A stretch of DNA of 64,000 bases from Rhizobiales bacterium PAR1 (GTDB lineage: Bacteria > Pseudomonadota > Alphaproteobacteria > Rhizobiales > Beijerinckiaceae): contig NKIW01000005.1 in the NCBI GenBank assembly GCA_002256205.1, positions 338,830-402,829 of the forward strand, read 5' to 3'. The notes under the pieces were generated by a model. The model was not told the origin of the DNA, did no database searches, and saw only the letters and a program-made list of their open reading frames with translations. The translations under genes and the position numbers were made by a program. Shown here piece after piece: positions 17,628 through 27,106 of the stretch (the stretch's first letter is position 1; each line of letters starts with the position of its first letter).

Positions 17628-18230
17628 CTATTGGATGGTGATGCGGGTGGCGACTGCCCCGCTGGCCTCACGCATCCCTTGCACCCGAACTTTCGCGCCG
17701 GACCGAACGAGTGCCCTGTCCGCGACATCGATACGGGTGACGGGAACACCCGGATCGAGAATCAGCTCGGCCTTGCCCCCGTTCGCGAATGTCACCGTGA
17801 TGGTATTGCTGCCGTTGACAACAACAGCGCCCGTGACAGTGGCATTCGTCATCGTTTGATGGCGCGCATCGTTCATGGGTCGCTGCCCCTCGCCAAGGCC
17901 ACGCATGGCTTCGGGGAAAATGCGAAGCTCGGTCGAGTGCAGCTTCCCATCCGGTCCGGTCATGGCGGCAGAGGCCACGAAATCGTTCGGCTTGATGTCC
18001 GCGAGCGTGGCTACCTTGTTTTGGAGTACGATCAGGTTCTGACCCAGCGCATAGGTTTCGACCGTACCGCCGTCATCATTGCGTACGCTGACAGACGTCG
18101 CGCTTGCCTTTTCGACAAGGCCGGAAAGGGTGAAGGCGCTGTTGGTCTGCGCGGACGCGAAACTGCTGGCCAGCGTGACGGCGAGCCCTGCGGCGGCGAG
18201 CGTGTTCATCATGCTCCGATTTCCACTCAT
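17628..18230 (-). CDS. exported protein, DUF5666-like beta domain
   Basis: A 200-residue protein with a signal peptide (MMNTLAAAGLAVTLASSFASA, cleavage likely before QTN). The mature part has repeated short beta-rich segments such as SGLVEKASATSVSVRNDDG and VTGAVVVNGSNTITVTFANG, a pattern seen in DUF5666-type OB-like domains. It ends 17 bp from the stop of kdpE in convergent orientation. The ATG at 18230 has GGAGA upstream; longer frames have no signal peptide. Function unknown. Confidence 0.72.
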   Translation of the reverse strand: MSGNRSMMNTLAAAGLAVTLASSFASAQTNSAFTLSGLVEKASATSVSVRNDDGGTVETYALGQNLIVLQNKVATLADIKPNDFVASAAMTGPDGKLHSTELRIFPEAMRGLGEGQRPMNDARHQTMTNATVTGAVVVNGSNTITVTFANGGKAELILDPGVPVTRIDVADRALVRSGAKVRVQGMREASGAVATRITIQ

Positions 18231-18370
18231 GTCGCGTTCTCCGGCCTTCCTGGCGGATCCTTTGATCGCGCCTACCTTTCCGATCCTAGGGCGCCCTTCA
18301 TGGCCCGGACAAGCACCGAGTTTGGAGGGCTCCAGCGTTACGGATTTCGCAACGGTTGGAAAATGCAGCC

Positions 18371-19681
18371 TTACGGTGCGCGAGCGATCCATTGATCGGG
18401 GTCGGCCGCGAGGCCGATCAGGGCAAGCCCTTGCGCGATGGATTCAAACTGATCTGCGGAGGTCAGCTTTTCAGCACCGAAACGCTCGACGAAAAGCCGC
18501 TGTACCGCCGGGACGAACGATGTTCCGCCGGTCAGAAACACCTTTTCCACGGCCTCGGGCGCGAGCCCTGCTTCAGCCAAGACCTGATCTACGCTGGCAC
18601 CGATCCGCGCAAGATCCGGCGCGATCCAGTGTTCAAAGTCCGCGCGCGTGACGGTCGAGCGGATATCGAGCATCTCGTCGGCAAAGTGGAACTCGACCTG
18701 TTCTTGCGAGGACAGCGCCACCTTGGCTGCAGAAACCGCACGATAGAGCGGGTAGCCAAGATCCTGTTCGATGAAGGTGATGAAATCCTCCAGCGGCGCG
18801 GGGTCGACTGCAAAGCGCGCGAGTTCCTTGAGTTCGCGGAATTCGAGGCTGCCCTTCATCAGGGCAAGTTCGTTCCAGCGTGCCAGCGTCGCGTAATAAT
18901 GCACCGGCAAGGGCAGCACCTTGCCGAACGAGCGGTAGTTGCCGCCCTTGCCAAAGCGGGGAGCAATCACCCGGTCGACGATGCGGGCATCGAAGGTGTC
19001 ACCGGCAAGGCCGAGGCCGGCATGCCCCAGTGGTTCGGCGCGCAAGGCTCCATTCTGACGCGAGAAGCGCATCAGCGAAAAATCGCTGGTGCCGCCGCCG
19101 AAATCGGCGACCAGCACGATCGCATCGTGGTTGAGCTGGCGCGCAAAGGAAAAGGCCGCGCCAACGGGTTCGTAGACATAACGGGCATGGCCGGCGCCCA
19201 ATTGGCCGAAAGCCGCGCGGTAACGCTGCATCGCCAGCGCATCATCCGGGCGGTTGCCGGAAAACTGCACCGGCCGGCCGATGGTGATCCGTGCGGCGCC
19301 AAAATCGAGCCTTGCGCCAGCACGATGCGCGAGCGTGCGCAGGAAAGCCGCGAGCATGTCCTCGAATTGGTATTTTTGCCGGAAAATCGTCGTGGACTGG
19401 AAGCTGCCCGATGCGGCGAAGGTCTTGAATGACTGGATGAAGCGCAATGCGTTCGCGCCTTCCAGAAACCGCGCGATAGCCCAGGGACCACCCTCGATCT
19501 CGGCCGCAGCGCCCGGACGGCTCTGCCAGAAGCAGAGCGCCGAGGCATAGACACCGAGCGTGGTTCCGGCGTGATCAAAGCGCAGCGTCTCGACATGCCC
19601 GTCCGGCGTGGCAAAGGCGACAACGGTATTGCTGGTCCCGAAATCGATCCCGATCGACGCGGCAGGGGAGAGGGATGGCAT
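18371..19681 (-). CDS. Hsp70-family protein (YegD-like)
   Basis: A 436-residue actin-fold ATPase. Phosphate-1 motif GIDFGTSNTVVAFA is at the N-terminus, phosphate-2 is ADFGGGTSDFSLMRF, and the adenosine motif is FLTGGTSFVPAVQRLF near residue 380. It has no C-terminal substrate-binding domain or lid, so it is a nucleotide-binding domain only, as in E. coli YegD. Clients and partners are unknown. Neighbouring genes on the same strand are not obviously related. Confidence 0.9.
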   Translation of the reverse strand: MPSLSPAASIGIDFGTSNTVVAFATPDGHVETLRFDHAGTTLGVYASALCFWQSRPGAAAEIEGGPWAIARFLEGANALRFIQSFKTFAASGSFQSTTIFRQKYQFEDMLAAFLRTLAHRAGARLDFGAARITIGRPVQFSGNRPDDALAMQRYRAAFGQLGAGHARYVYEPVGAAFSFARQLNHDAIVLVADFGGGTSDFSLMRFSRQNGALRAEPLGHAGLGLAGDTFDARIVDRVIAPRFGKGGNYRSFGKVLPLPVHYYATLARWNELALMKGSLEFRELKELARFAVDPAPLEDFITFIEQDLGYPLYRAVSAAKVALSSQEQVEFHFADEMLDIRSTVTRADFEHWIAPDLARIGASVDQVLAEAGLAPEAVEKVFLTGGTSFVPAVQRLFVERFGAEKLTSADQFESIAQGLALIGLAADPDQWIARAP

Positions 19682-19752
19682 GGCGCGTCCGACGATGACA
19701 AAAGGGCGCGATGTCTAGCCTCGCAACAGGGGCCTGACAAGCCATTCCCGAT

Positions 19753-20889
19753 CTATTTGCTGCCGCCGGAGAAGCCGGCGCGCACTCGCCCCGGCGTAAG
19801 TTCATGCGCCTTGATGGCCGCCCAATCCGGCACGATGCCATGACCCGGGCGATCAACAGGCACACCGATAGCATCCTTGATGACAATCGGCATCTCGATC
19901 AGGCCGAGTTCCGTGAGGCTGCCGCCGATCACATTTTCCAGCATGTAGGCGTTCTGCACGCCGCAGAGCAGCGGCAAAGACATCTCCATCATGTAGTGCG
20001 GAGCAACAGGACGCCCGAAGGCGTTGGCGAGATGCGCGATCTTGTGCCACTCGGTGATGCCGCCGACAAAGGCGACATCTGCCTGCACGATATCGACCGC
20101 ATCGGCCTTGAGATATTCGAGAAACTGCTGCCGGCTATAGAGGCTTTCGCCAAGGGCAATCGGCGTGCGCATCGCGCGGCGCAGCGCGGCGTGACCGGCG
20201 ATATCCTGATAAAGCATCGGTTCCTCGATCCAGCCGAGACCGAGGGGGTCGAGCCGGGGGCCGCGCACCAGCGCTTCCGCCGCCGACCATTTCTGGTTGA
20301 GGTCGACGAGCAATTTTCCGCCGCGACCCAGCCGCTCCTTGACCTTCACGATCCGCTCGATGTCGTCCTCGATCTCCTCGCGGCCGATCTTGATTTTCAC
20401 CGTGCGATAGCCCTCGGCGATGTAGCCATCGACGCGCTGAAGCAGATCTTCGACCGTGTCATCCGTGCGCAGGTTGATCTCGCTGATATAGGCGGGGATC
20501 GCGTCGCGCGCACCGCCGAGCAGCTTATGCAGTGGCTGGCCATGATGCTTGCCGATCAGATCCCAGATCGCGATATCGACCGCCGCGATCGCCATCGAAT
20601 TGACGCCAAGCCCAAGGCGGCGGGACTGGCGATTGAGTTTGTTCCAGATGCGCTCGTAATCGAGCGGGTCCATGCCGATCACCAGCGCGGCGAGATAATC
20701 CTCGATCAGCGCCTTGATCGCGGTGCCGCCGATATCGACCGTGTAGCTGATGCCGAACCCGGCAAGGCCGTTGTCGGTCCTGATCTCGGTGAAGATGATT
20801 TCGAGCCCCTGCACCTTGTTGGTAGCATCCTCCCACGGAGAGGAAGGCGGCAGCCGGCAGGCATGAACGGCAACGGATTCGATTTTCAT
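19753..20889 (-). CDS. mandelate racemase / muconate lactonizing enzyme family protein
   Basis: A 378-residue enolase-superfamily enzyme. The N-terminal capping domain is followed by a barrel with a KxK motif (VKIKIGR), metal ligands in LVDLNQKW and LGWIEEPM, a third-position acid in DIVQADVAFVGGITEW, and a terminal His in APHYMMEM. The KxK plus His pattern fits the mandelate racemase subgroup, which removes an alpha proton from carboxylate sugars or hydroxy acids. The start MKIESVAVHACR is typical; longer upstream frames are not conserved. The substrate cannot be read from sequence; a sugar-acid dehydratase is plausible given the hexuronate genes elsewhere in the window. Confidence 0.88.
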   Translation of the reverse strand: MKIESVAVHACRLPPSSPWEDATNKVQGLEIIFTEIRTDNGLAGFGISYTVDIGGTAIKALIEDYLAALVIGMDPLDYERIWNKLNRQSRRLGLGVNSMAIAAVDIAIWDLIGKHHGQPLHKLLGGARDAIPAYISEINLRTDDTVEDLLQRVDGYIAEGYRTVKIKIGREEIEDDIERIVKVKERLGRGGKLLVDLNQKWSAAEALVRGPRLDPLGLGWIEEPMLYQDIAGHAALRRAMRTPIALGESLYSRQQFLEYLKADAVDIVQADVAFVGGITEWHKIAHLANAFGRPVAPHYMMEMSLPLLCGVQNAYMLENVIGGSLTELGLIEMPIVIKDAIGVPVDRPGHGIVPDWAAIKAHELTPGRVRAGFSGGSK

Positions 20890-21150
20890 GGGGTCAGCTC
20901 CAACTTCCGGGCAGTGGAAAGGCCCGCAAGGTTTCATGCCATTCCTTGCTTGATGCCATTCTTTTTTCGCAGCAACAACCGATGAAGGGGAAGCGGAATG
21001 CTCCGGTACAGCAGACATCCTGGCTCCCGGCGCTTCGAGCATCATTGGCCGGCTTAGGATAAATCAAAAATAGGACTAAAGACCTATTTGATAACCCCGC
21101 ATTAACCCCGCGACGATATCGGTTGACTAAATATTGGACAGGAGTCCTGA

Positions 21151-22899
21151 ATGATAGGCAATTTTCTGAGGCGTGCGGCATGGGGAATCCCCCAGATCGA
21201 AGCGAAAGCAGAAGTTGCAGCGCCAGAAGGTGCAGGCGCGGCCGAAGACGGCGCGGAGACAGCGGAATCTATTCTCTCGACTTTTGATGCCATCGAGGCC
21301 GATTTGCGCGGCATCCTCGGCCGCATCAAGGATTCGAATGCCGGTGTCGCGCGCTCGGTGATCGACGCCAATATCGCCCTCGACAAGATCCGGGGGCATG
21401 TTCAGGGCCTGGCCGCGCTGGCCCATTCGGCCATTGAACGTTCCTCCACGCTGGCCCTGGCGACGCAGGATCTCTCCGCGTCTTCGGATGCGATCCAGCG
21501 GCAGGTGCAGAATGCGTCGAGTGTTTCGGCTGCTGCGGATCATACCGTGGACGATGTTCTGAACACTGTGAAGCGGCTGAGCGACTCGTCGACGGAGATC
21601 GGTTCTGTCGTCAATACCATCAGCGCGATTGCCCGGCAGACCAACCTTCTCGCCCTCAACGCCACCATTGAAGCCGCACGCGCCGGTGATGCGGGCCGTG
21701 GCTTCGCCGTCGTGGCGAATGAAGTCAAACAACTGGCTCACGAAACCCATCAGGCAACGGAAATCGTCCGGCGACAGGTGCAGAGCGTCTTGAGCGACGC
21801 CACCGCGTCCATTCGTGGCGTGGAAGAGATTCATCAGGTTGTCGGGCGGATCAGGCCGGTCTTCGAGGCGGTTTCGACGGCCACCGATCATCAGATCACT
21901 GCGACGCGCAGCATCATCGATGCGTCGCATGATGTCTCCGATTTCTTCCGGGAAATCGAGGGCGCAACGGCCTCCATCACAAGCGAGGCGGAATGTGCAA
22001 GTCAGGTGACCGCCAGTGCGGGTGCCTCCGGCGAGGCGGTCGAACGCCTCTCGACCCGGCTGATGGTCATTCTGCGCGAGAATCCCCTGACAAACCGGCG
22101 CATGCAGGACCGTTTTCCGATCGACCTCAAGGTCGATGTCACGAGTTCCGGCCAACTCTACATCGTGCAAACCGTCGACCTCTCCGAGGGCGGGATGTGG
22201 TTGCAATCCGATTTGCTGCCGGAACGGGAGGTTGGTCATATTTTCGAAGCCCGACTCGACGGCATCGGGCTTGTCTCGGCGACAATCGTCCGGGCCGGGC
22301 CGGGCGAGTGGCGGACCCAGTTCACGGAGATGGCGAGTTCTGTCCGATCCGCGCTGCTGGCGCATCTTGCGAAGATCCGCGAGAACTATGCGCCCCTGAT
22401 TGACCGCGCGCAGGCTGCTGCCTCTGAGATTACCGAGATTCTGACGCAAGCCATCGATAGCGGCTCGGTGTCGGAAGCCGCGCTGTTCGATGACACCTAT
22501 ACGCCTATTTCAGGCACCAACCCGCAGCAATTCGAAGCGCCCTGCCTCTCGATTTTGCAAAAGCTTCTGCCCACGATTCAAGAGCGCTATCTGAAGCTCG
22601 ATCCTGCCATGACCCTATGCGTGGCAGCCGACCGGAACGGCTATATCCCCGTTCACAATGCGGTCTATTCCAAGCCTCAACGTCCCGATGACCCGGTCTG
22701 GAATACGGCTAATGCACGCAACAAGCGGATTTTCGATGATCGGGCGGGGTATGCGGCTGCACGCAATACACGCGCCTTTCTCGTCCAGTCCTATGCGCGC
22801 GACATGGGCAGCAGAATGGTCAGGACGCGGGAAGTCGATGCGCCAATCACCATCAAGGGGCGCCACTGGGGCTGCATCCGGACGGCCTACCAGATTTGA
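21151..22899 (+). CDS. soluble methyl-accepting chemotaxis protein with internal PilZ domain
   Basis: A 582-residue protein with no membrane segment. The chemoreceptor signalling hairpin is N-terminal (tip at about residues 150-196, AIARQTNLLALNATIEAARAG). A PilZ domain follows (about 312-400) with both c-di-GMP-binding signatures intact: R317-x3-R321 (RMQDR) and D343-x-S345-x2-G348 (DLSEGG). The C-terminal 130 residues carry a domain found at the end of other proteobacterial receptors, with NGYIPVHN, FDDRAGYAAARNT and IKGRHWGCIRTAY. This suggests a cytoplasmic receptor that couples c-di-GMP level to the chemotaxis kinase. No che genes are nearby. The ligand of the C-terminal domain is unknown. 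Confidence 0.92.
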   Translation: MIGNFLRRAAWGIPQIEAKAEVAAPEGAGAAEDGAETAESILSTFDAIEADLRGILGRIKDSNAGVARSVIDANIALDKIRGHVQGLAALAHSAIERSSTLALATQDLSASSDAIQRQVQNASSVSAAADHTVDDVLNTVKRLSDSSTEIGSVVNTISAIARQTNLLALNATIEAARAGDAGRGFAVVANEVKQLAHETHQATEIVRRQVQSVLSDATASIRGVEEIHQVVGRIRPVFEAVSTATDHQITATRSIIDASHDVSDFFREIEGATASITSEAECASQVTASAGASGEAVERLSTRLMVILRENPLTNRRMQDRFPIDLKVDVTSSGQLYIVQTVDLSEGGMWLQSDLLPEREVGHIFEARLDGIGLVSATIVRAGPGEWRTQFTEMASSVRSALLAHLAKIRENYAPLIDRAQAAASEITEILTQAIDSGSVSEAALFDDTYTPISGTNPQQFEAPCLSILQKLLPTIQERYLKLDPAMTLCVAADRNGYIPVHNAVYSKPQRPDDPVWNTANARNKRIFDDRAGYAAARNTRAFLVQSYARDMGSRMVRTREVDAPITIKGRHWGCIRTAYQI

Positions 22900-22970
22900 G
22901 GCTGCGCCTCGTTATTCCTCCCGGTAGGTAATTAGCCGGCGAATGATAATGGCGTCGGCGTAGTCGCAAG

Positions 22971-24371
22971 TCACCTGATGACATTTTCGGAAAGCAAACG
23001 TTCCAGAACGGCTCTCGTTCTGGGCCATTCGATTTGCGCGACATTGAACCGCATGAAATCCGGGACACACTGCGAAATGCTGAACACATTGCCTGGGGCG
23101 AGAACGATGTTCTCGGCGAGTGCCGCTTGTGCGAGCTTCGAGGCATCCTGCCCTTCCGGCAGCTGGCTCCAGAGATAGAAGCCGCCACGCGGCATCAGCC
23201 AGAGCCGGATGCCGATCTCCGCGAGTTGCGCTGCGACCTGTTGTCGGGCGCGCGACAGGCGACGTCGCTGCGCTTCAAGATGCTTGCGATAGCCACTATC
23301 CCCGAGAACCCCCGCGACAAGGGCCGCAGCCATCGGGCTGGGTCCGCCGAAATTCGTCGCGATTTGCAGATCGACAAGCCTATCGATCCAGTCCTGCCGG
23401 GCCGCGATATAGCCGCAACGGATGGAAGCTGAGATCGTCTTCGAGAAGCTGCCAATGCGGATGACTCGATTGAGTCCGTCGAGCACCGCAAGCCTGACCG
23501 ATGCCTCGGGTTCGAAGTCGGCAAAGATATCGTCTTCAACGATGGTCAGATCATGCGCCGCCGCCGCAATCAGCACCCGGTGCGCGACCTGCGGCGAGAG
23601 GGTTGCTCCGGTCGGATTATGAAGGGCTGAATTCGTGAGGTAGAGCCGGGGGTGATGCTGAACCAGCGCGCGCTCGAAGGCGTCGATATCCGGGCCAATA
23701 GGCGTAAAGGGGACGCCGACGATCTTGACCCGATGCGCGCGCAACAGCGCCTGAAAATTGAAATAGCAGGGATCATCCACCAGTACGGTATCGCCGGGCT
23801 GAAGCAGGAGCCGGCAAATCAGGTCGATGGCCTGAGTTCCCGATGAGGTCAGGAGAATCTGGCTCGTCGCAACCTCCAGACCTTCCGCCACAAACTGGCG
23901 CGCCAGCACGCGGCGCAGCTCCGGCGACCCGCGAGACGAGCCATAGTCTACCAGAAGCGCGTCGCCTTCGCGGCCCAGTCGGCGGATCGCGCGGCGCAAC
24001 TCGTCGACCGGCATCCAGTCCGGCGGCAGCCAGCCGCAGCCGGGACGGATCGCTTCGGGCGTGGAATCCAGCGATTGTCGTGAGACCCAGAAGGGGTCAA
24101 TGTTGCGGTCAAGGCGTGGCTCGATCTCTGCCAGCGCGAGCGGCGCCGTGGCGCCCGCCACATAAAATCCCGATCCTGCCCGTGCCCGGATAACCCCCTC
24201 ATGGACGAGCCGGTCATAGGCCTCGACCACCGTCGAGGGCGAGACGCCGAGGGTATCCGCCAGAGCGCGGATGGAGGGGAGCTTGTCGCCTTTCACCAGA
24301 GAGCGACTGGCGATCCGCTGGTGGATGGCCGTCATCACGGCCTGCGTTCGGCTGATCGGGTGATCTGTCAT
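22971..24371 (-). CDS. MocR/PdxR-family regulator (GntR helix-turn-helix fused to aminotransferase fold)
   Basis: A 466-residue fusion. The N-terminal GntR domain (about residues 1-75, KLPSIRALADTLGVSPSTVVEAYDRL) is joined to a class-I aminotransferase domain that retains the cofactor lysine in GSFSKTISASIRCGY and the Asp in VEDDIFADFE. MocR proteins bind pyridoxal phosphate as an effector and are usually not enzymes. The start MTDHPISRT is chosen because upstream in-frame codons lie inside the divergent promoter region. It faces the EamA exporter gene across 120 bp that hold an inverted repeat, so it probably regulates that exporter. Confidence 0.92.
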   Translation of the reverse strand: MTDHPISRTQAVMTAIHQRIASRSLVKGDKLPSIRALADTLGVSPSTVVEAYDRLVHEGVIRARAGSGFYVAGATAPLALAEIEPRLDRNIDPFWVSRQSLDSTPEAIRPGCGWLPPDWMPVDELRRAIRRLGREGDALLVDYGSSRGSPELRRVLARQFVAEGLEVATSQILLTSSGTQAIDLICRLLLQPGDTVLVDDPCYFNFQALLRAHRVKIVGVPFTPIGPDIDAFERALVQHHPRLYLTNSALHNPTGATLSPQVAHRVLIAAAAHDLTIVEDDIFADFEPEASVRLAVLDGLNRVIRIGSFSKTISASIRCGYIAARQDWIDRLVDLQIATNFGGPSPMAAALVAGVLGDSGYRKHLEAQRRRLSRARQQVAAQLAEIGIRLWLMPRGGFYLWSQLPEGQDASKLAQAALAENIVLAPGNVFSISQCVPDFMRFNVAQIEWPRTRAVLERLLSENVIR

Positions 24372-24408
24372 GGTCTCTGCCGATGATAACTGTTTTATTT
24401 TCATAAGG

Positions 24409-24432
24409 CATACAGTTTGTTTGATCTGTATG
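24409..24432. promoter_or_regulatory. inverted repeat, candidate MocR operator
   Basis: CATACAG-N10-CTGTATG, a perfect 7-bp inverted repeat between the divergent MocR and EamA genes; a further GTGTAT lies just downstream. Confidence 0.55.
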
Positions 24433-24491
24433 GAAGTGTATCTTCCCCTCGCCAATGCGTCGGCTTATCCGGATCGGGAAAGCGAGGGGTT

Positions 24492-25352
24492 ATGCAGCGA
24501 TCGATGCGGGGCTGGGGCAGTGGCCTTCTGGGTGTGATCATTTTCAGCGGTTCCCTGCCGGCAACACGGATTGCCGTCGGCGGCTTTTCACCTCTGTTTC
24601 TCACGTCGGCGCGTGCCGTCATTGCCGCGTTTCTCGGCGGGGCCCTGCTGCTCGCGCTTGATCAAAAGCGACCCGATCGCGCCGATTTTGTCCCGCTGCT
24701 CATCGTCGCTATCGGGGTGGTGATCGGCTTTCCGCTTCTGACGGCGCTGGCGCTTCAGTCGATCACCTCGGCGCATTCCATCGTGTTTGTCGGCCTCTTG
24801 CCGCTGGCGACGGCTCTGTTCGGTGTTCTGCGGGGTGGTGAGCGGCCCAGACCGATCTTCTGGTTGTTCTCGTGTCTCGGGGCGTCATCCGTGGCCGGTT
24901 TTGCGCTTCTGCAAAGCGGCGGGGGAACCCTGAAGGGTGATGCCTGCATGATCGGCGCGATTATTCTTTGTGGTCTCGGTTACGCGGAAGGCGCGCGGCT
25001 GTCGCGTCGTCTCGGTGGGTGGCAGGTAATCTCATGGGCACTGCTGATGGCACTGCCGGTGATGGCCGTTCTGGCGGTTGCCACGCTGCCGGCGAACTTT
25101 GAGCAGGTCTCGACGCCCGCATGGATCAGCCTCGGTTATGTCTCGGTTTTCAGCATGCTGATCGGCTTTGTCTTCTGGTATCGGGGGCTTGCGCTAGGCG
25201 GTATCGCCGGCGTGGGGCAGTTGCAATTGCTCCAGCCCTTTTTCGGCCTGGCGCTGGCAGGCGTGCTTCTGGGAGAGCCGATCGTGCCGCTGATGATGGC
25301 GGCGACTGCCTTCACCGTGTTGTGCGTCGCCGGTGCGCGGCGCTTCGCCTGA
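24492..25352 (+). CDS. EamA/DMT-superfamily exporter
   Basis: A 286-residue integral membrane protein with about ten hydrophobic helices in two EamA repeats. Typical elements are GSLPATRIAVGGFSPLFLTSARAV in the first half and SLGYVSVFSMLIGFVFWYRGLALGG in the second. GAGGGG precedes the ATG. DMT transporters of this class export amino acids or metabolites; the divergent MocR regulator and the inverted repeat suggest its expression responds to a pyridoxal- or amino-acid-linked signal. It is convergent with phnN, 3 bp apart. Confidence 0.9.
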   Translation: MQRSMRGWGSGLLGVIIFSGSLPATRIAVGGFSPLFLTSARAVIAAFLGGALLLALDQKRPDRADFVPLLIVAIGVVIGFPLLTALALQSITSAHSIVFVGLLPLATALFGVLRGGERPRPIFWLFSCLGASSVAGFALLQSGGGTLKGDACMIGAIILCGLGYAEGARLSRRLGGWQVISWALLMALPVMAVLAVATLPANFEQVSTPAWISLGYVSVFSMLIGFVFWYRGLALGGIAGVGQLQLLQPFFGLALAGVLLGEPIVPLMMAATAFTVLCVAGARRFA

Positions 25353-25355
25353 TGT

Positions 25356-25967
25356 TCAATCCGGGCGTGATCCACCCCTGAGGCGTTCCAGCACTTTGAT
25401 AAAATGCGCAAGCGCGACCTCTGCTTCGCCCGTGTTGTCGATTACGAGATCGGCGGTCGGCATGGCGGCAAGACTGGCCGAACGCCGGAAGCGCTCGGCC
25501 TGTGCATCGGCACTTTCCCGCCCCCGTCGGGCCAGCCGTTCGATCAGCACAATGGGATCGACGCGGATTTCGACGACGAGGGATTTTAAAAAGCGATGGC
25601 GGATCTCCTCGACCACCGTACGCGAAACATTGGTGACAATATGCCGCCCGTTCTCAAGATCGCGCTCAAGGCTCGCGGGCAGAGCGTAGGAATGGCGGTT
25701 GGCATTCCAATAGAGGAGAAATGCGCCACTCCGGGCCTGCACATCGAAGGCATCCGGGCTGATCGCCTCGTTATCCTCGTGCTGATCCGCCGGTCGTGTG
25801 ATCAGCCGGCGGGGAAACAGGAAGGCGGGCTCACCGGCGAGTGCCGCGCGCGCGCCGGCGAGGATGGTATCCTTGCCCGCGCCGCTCGCACCGATGACGG
25901 CCACGAAGGTGCCGGGGGCAGGGCAGGGTGCCGGATCAGGTGCTGTACGCGGGGTAGCTGCGCTCAT
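25356..25967 (-). CDS. phnN: ribose 1,5-bisphosphate phosphokinase
   Basis: A 203-residue guanylate-kinase-like P-loop enzyme (FVAVIGASGAGKDTIL), with ITRPADQHEDNEAIS as the substrate-region signature of PhnN. It phosphorylates ribose 1,5-bisphosphate to PRPP, the salvage end of the C-P lyase pathway. It is the last gene of the phn operon and its ATG overlaps the phnM stop (ATGA). Confidence 0.93.
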   Translation of the reverse strand: MSAATPRTAPDPAPCPAPGTFVAVIGASGAGKDTILAGARAALAGEPAFLFPRRLITRPADQHEDNEAISPDAFDVQARSGAFLLYWNANRHSYALPASLERDLENGRHIVTNVSRTVVEEIRHRFLKSLVVEIRVDPIVLIERLARRGRESADAQAERFRRSASLAAMPTADLVIDNTGEAEVALAHFIKVLERLRGGSRPD

Positions 25968-27106
25968 GCGACGCGACGCCCCTCGCGCCAGACCTCGCGA
26001 ACAATCGGCTGCTCGCCCGCCATCGACACACGCAAGACATCCGTGCGTTTGCCTTTGGCGATTTCACCGCGGTCGGTCAGCCCGGCGGCTTCGGCCGGGT
26101 TTTTCGACACGAGGCGGATCGCGCCGGCAAGGCTGCCGACGGCCTTGATATCGCGCAGCGCGAAGGCACCCATCAGCAGGCTCGTCGGGACATAATCCGA
26201 CGAGAGGACATCGAGAACGCCCGCTTCGGCAAGCGTTTGCGCACCGACATTCCCGGAGTGCGAGCCGCCCCGCACGACATTCGGCGCGCCCATCAGCACC
26301 TTCAGGCCCGCCTCGTGCGAGGCTTCCGCGGCCTCGATGGTGGTCGGGAATTCGGCGATATGCATCCCGTCGCGCACGGCTTCGGCGACATGCTCTGCGG
26401 TCGCGTCATCGTGGCTCGCGATGGCGATAGCGTGGCGCTGGCAGCGTTCGATGATATCCTGACGGTTCTTTTCGCTGTACTTGGCAAAAATCGTCATCCG
26501 GCGCTGGATGGTCTCGTCCAGCTGGGCATCGCTGACATTCTTTTTGCCACCATAATATTGCTTCCATTTGGAAACGTCGGTGAACTGGCGCTGGCCCGGC
26601 GTGTGATCCATGACCGAAACAAGCTTGAGGTTGGGATCGGTCAGGAACTGCTCCATTTCCTCAACGACATCGGCGCAGGAAATCTCGCAGCGCAAGTGCA
26701 GGAAATGCTCGGCGCGGGTGAGATCGTCCGCCTTGGCCGATGCCACGGCATTCGCGAGCTTTTTCATCCGCGCGCCGAATTTCTCCTCGTCGTAATCATT
26801 GCCGACCCGGAGCGCATCAAAAACGGTCGTGATGCCGGCGCCGATCACCTGCGCGTCATGTGCGAGCACGGCGGAAATCGCCGGCCATTCGACCTTGGGG
26901 CGCGGCATGAAATGGACTTCGAGATGATCTGTGTGGAGTTCCACCAGCCCCGGCAGGAGGTAGTCGCCCTTGAGATCGAGCCCTTTCTCGGGCGCGCGGC
27001 CTTCGCCGATCTCGGTGATGAACCCATCCTGCGAGATGACATAGCCACGAAACTGCGTATCCGCCGTAACGATTTCCGCGTTTTCAAAGATAACAGGGGC
27101 GCTCAT
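25964..27106 (-). CDS. phnM: alpha-D-ribose 1-methylphosphonate 5-triphosphate diphosphatase
   Basis: A 380-residue amidohydrolase-superfamily enzyme. Metal ligands are visible in [13 protein letters not shown], in [10 protein letters not shown], in the SHDDATAEH strand and in DYVP near the C-terminus. It releases pyrophosphate from the triphosphate intermediate to give ribose 1-phosphonate 5-phosphate, the substrate of PhnJ. ATGA overlaps link it to the hexapeptide transferase gene upstream and phnN downstream. Confidence 0.95.
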   Translation of the reverse strand: MSAPVIFENAEIVTADTQFRGYVISQDGFITEIGEGRAPEKGLDLKGDYLLPGLVELHTDHLEVHFMPRPKVEWPAISAVLAHDAQVIGAGITTVFDALRVGNDYDEEKFGARMKKLANAVASAKADDLTRAEHFLHLRCEISCADVVEEMEQFLTDPNLKLVSVMDHTPGQRQFTDVSKWKQYYGGKKNVSDAQLDETIQRRMTIFAKYSEKNRQDIIERCQRHAIAIASHDDATAEHVAEAVRDGMHIAEFPTTIEAAEASHEAGLKVLMGAPNVVRGGSHSGNVGAQTLAEAGVLDVLSSDYVPTSLLMGAFALRDIKAVGSLAGAIRLVSKNPAEAAGLTDRGEIAKGKRTDVLRVSMAGEQPIVREVWREGRRVA

